Assembly: GCA_025352915.1 (NCBI GenBank)
Contig: JANXSA010000135.1
Span: 1 to 7,578 of the forward strand
DNA length: 7,578 nucleotides
Source: Rhodospirillales bacterium
GTDB lineage: Bacteria > Pseudomonadota > Alphaproteobacteria > Acetobacterales > Acetobacteraceae
Direction of reading: 5' to 3'
Shown: positions 5,831 to 7,578 of the stretch, in pieces
Numbering within the stretch: the first letter of the stretch is position 1
Layout: every line of letters starts with the position of its first letter
Position numbers and translations under genes: made by a program
The notes under the pieces: generated by a model
Database searches by the model: none
What the model saw: only the letters and a program-made list of their open reading frames with translations
Told to the model about the DNA's origin: nothing

Positions 5831-7348
5831 CTACTGGCCGTCGCGCTCGACGGGGATCAGCCGACGCATATTCGCATCCGGGAGCGGGGTTCGCAGGGCG
5901 AGGCGGAAAGTTGTGCCGGCTTCGGTGGTGTGCATGAGGCCGACGTCGCCGCCTTGGGCGCGGACGAGGTCGCGGGTGATGGCCAGGCCGAGGCCGGTGC
6001 CGCCGGGTTTGCCGCTGGTGACGAAGGGCTGGAACAGGTTTTTCCGCACCAATTCCGGCAGGCCGGGGCCGTCATCGGCGATGGTCAGGATGGCGAGATC
6101 GGCGTCGGGTTCGGCGGCGATAGTGACCGTGGCGGCACCGGCTTCGGCGGCGTTGCGGATCAGGTTGGCCAGCGCGCGGCGCAGGGAGGCGCGGTCGCCC
6201 TGGACCGCGGTTGTGCCATCGATGGCGACCGTGGTTTGCAGCCGGGGATGGCGCTGGCGGACCTCATCGGCCACTTCGTACACCAGTTCGCGCAGGGCGA
6301 TGCTTTCGCGCGGGGTGGTGGGCATTTCGCTAGCGAATTCCAGGGTGTTGCGCATCAGGTCGGTGGCGCGCTCGACGGTGCGGGCAATGACATCGCCGGT
6401 GCGGCGCAGGGCGGGATCGGCGTTGCCCTGGAGGCGTTCGGCGCTCAGCAGGGCGGGGGCGAGGATGCCGCGCAGGTCGTGGCTGACCTTGGCCACCGCG
6501 GCCCCCAGGGCGGCGAGCCGGGCGTTGCGCCACAATGAGGCGCGCAGTTCGCGCTGCATGGCGGCCAGTTCGCGCTGGGCGACGGAAATTTCGTCCCGCG
6601 TGGTTGGCGCCTCGTGCGGATCGTCCATCGGGGGCGTGCGTTCGGGGTCGGCGCGGAAGGCGGCGATGCTGCCGGTCAGGCGGCGCATCGGGCGCACCAG
6701 CAGCATCAGCAAAGCGAGGTGGACCAGCACGCCGGTCGGCACCGCGACGGCGAGGCCGTGCAGCGCGACGCTGGTGGCCGCGGCCTTGAGATGGGCATCC
6801 AGGTCGCCTTCCTGCAGGACGATCGACAGGATGGATTGCGGGCGCTTCGGGCTCGGCGCGACGAGCAGCATGAGGCGGCTGCCGCTGCGGGTCAGCGAGA
6901 CCAGGGTGGCGGTCATGCCGGACCAGGTGGTTTCGTTGCGCAGGTCGAGCAGGACCGGGGCATGGAACTGGCCGACCGGGGCCAGGGCCACCATCGGGCG
7001 GCCGGGTTCCTGCAGGCGCACCGACATCACGCCGGCCAGGCGCAGCAGCTCTTCGCGGATGGCGCGATCCGGGCCGATTGGGGCAGCAAGCGATGGGAGG
7101 GACGGCATCGCCTGGACGGCGATCTGGGCCGCGACAATGCGGTCGCCGAGAAATTTCTGCCGCTCGCGGTGCATGGCCGGCAGGAACAGCAGCAATTCGG
7201 TCCCGGCCATCACGGCCAGGGTGAACCAGACGACGCGCCATGACAGGCTGCGGCGCGGGGGAGCGTCGCCGGGCGCTGACGCGGATTCGGGCGAATGACC
7301 GGTTTCAGCCGCCGCCTGCTGCGCCGGAGGGGGGGACGCGGCGGTCAT
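5831..7348 (-). CDS. Membrane sensor histidine kinase (505 aa)
   Basis: Inner-membrane sensor kinase of a two-component system. In order: a disordered Ala/Pro-rich N-terminus (1-37), a first membrane segment (about 38-58), a periplasmic sensor region (about 59-195) with no recognised domain, a second membrane segment (about 196-220), a HAMP-like linker and coiled coil (about 220-280), and the dimerisation/phosphoacceptor helix with H290 in SHDLRG. The ATPase domain has the N-box LIRNAAEAG (N399), G1 ADDGPGL (424-430), F-box LFQPFV (438-443) and G2 GGTGLGLAI (449-457), so all catalytic motifs are intact. No response regulator is next to it; one could lie outside the window. Start: ATG at 7348. 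A TTG at 7387 in frame would add 13 residues, and neither has a clear ribosome binding site. The signal sensed is unknown. Confidence 0.92.
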   Translation of the reverse strand: MTAASPPPAQQAAAETGHSPESASAPGDAPPRRSLSWRVVWFTLAVMAGTELLLFLPAMHRERQKFLGDRIVAAQIAVQAMPSLPSLAAPIGPDRAIREELLRLAGVMSVRLQEPGRPMVALAPVGQFHAPVLLDLRNETTWSGMTATLVSLTRSGSRLMLLVAPSPKRPQSILSIVLQEGDLDAHLKAAATSVALHGLAVAVPTGVLVHLALLMLLVRPMRRLTGSIAAFRADPERTPPMDDPHEAPTTRDEISVAQRELAAMQRELRASLWRNARLAALGAAVAKVSHDLRGILAPALLSAERLQGNADPALRRTGDVIARTVERATDLMRNTLEFASEMPTTPRESIALRELVYEVADEVRQRHPRLQTTVAIDGTTAVQGDRASLRRALANLIRNAAEAGAATVTIAAEPDADLAILTIADDGPGLPELVRKNLFQPFVTSGKPGGTGLGLAITRDLVRAQGGDVGLMHTTEAGTTFRLALRTPLPDANMRRLIPVERDGQ

Positions 7349-7449
7349 GAGCGGCAAGGAAATGTCGGGCGCGGAGTCATGGCGCAATGGTGCGGCGACG
7401 GCCCGGCCGACGCAATGGTGGAGGCATTGGGGGGGCCATCAGCGCGAAG

Positions 7450-7510
7450 GTAAGGTAAGGCTGGGCTCTGCCCAGACCCGCCAGGGGCCAAGCCCCTGGA
7501 CCTTAATTTT
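7450..7510. repeat. Tandem-hairpin intergenic element, terminator-like
   Basis: GTAAGGTAAG (7450-7459) is followed by hairpin 1, CTGGGC-TCT-GCCCAG (7461-7475), and hairpin 2, CCAGGGGC-CAA-GCCCCTGG (7481-7499), then ACCTTAATTTT. On the plus strand hairpin 2 plus the T-rich run resembles an intrinsic terminator, yet no plus-strand gene ends here: the kinase is transcribed away from it. It is probably a dispersed intergenic repeat, or it marks the end of a unit outside the window. Confidence 0.6.
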
Positions 7511-7578
7511 ACAAGAAATTTGATTGATTACAAAGATATAGAGGCCTTGGGAAGGATTCAAATTCTTCTATGGTTAAG
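7511..7578. other. AT-rich tail, likely upstream region of an outside gene
   Basis: From 7503 to the window end the sequence is only about 30% GC by hand count, unlike everything to its left. It contains a near-perfect inverted repeat, GAAGGATT-CA-AATTCTTC (7551-7568, 7 of 8 pairs), and an ATG at 7570 that runs off the end. It may be a promoter/operator region, but no gene can be supported. Confidence 0.35.

Noticed and set aside
5913..7298. A 461-codon plus-strand frame over the histidine kinase
   Set aside because: The minus-strand frame has every kinase box in order; the plus frame is Arg/Ser/Ala-rich with no recognisable domain.
7570..7578. Possible gene start ATG GTT AAG at the window edge
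   Set aside because: Only three codons are visible and no clear ribosome binding site stands at the right distance, so a gene cannot be supported.

Overview
The window is high-GC bacterial DNA with dense, closely packed genes. Small AT-rich or hairpin-forming intergenic pieces lie at both ends. The codon bias, the protein families and the type of intergenic repeats suggest an alphaproteobacterium, most likely Acetobacteraceae (Rhodospirillales). That placement is an inference from style and memory, not from a marker gene. No rRNA, tRNA, CRISPR array, transposase or phage gene is visible.

Layout. A short-chain dehydrogenase (SDR, 46-840, minus) is divergent from a BaiN/RdsA (YhiN, HI0933) family flavoprotein (927-2099, plus). 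Then comes a plus-strand run that looks like one operon, 2158-4999: CoA-transferase subunits A and B (start and stop codons overlap), a small predicted secreted protein of 81 residues, and the two halves of a split thiamine-diphosphate 2-oxoacid decarboxylase of the sulfopyruvate/phosphonopyruvate decarboxylase type. After a 152-base gap is a C-factor-like SDR (5152-5829, plus). It converges with a membrane sensor histidine kinase (5831-7348, minus), with only one base between the two stop codons. The right end (7349-7578) has no recognised gene and holds a tandem-hairpin element and an AT-rich tail.

How the genes may work together. The CoA transferase and split decarboxylase are two carbon-metabolism modules in one apparent transcript. 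They could take a 2-oxoacid to an aldehyde and an acid to its CoA ester, with the nearby SDRs handling a carbonyl/alcohol step, but no substrate can be read from the sequence. The small secreted protein sits 2 bases upstream of the decarboxylase and has no recognised family. The BaiN/RdsA gene is 58 bases upstream and may share the transcript, although its family suggests a separate housekeeping role. No response regulator for the kinase lies in the window.

The most interesting items are the CoA-transferase/secreted peptide/split-decarboxylase cassette, the one-base convergent junction, and the repeat-like sequences at the window ends, one of which supplies the stop codon of the first SDR.
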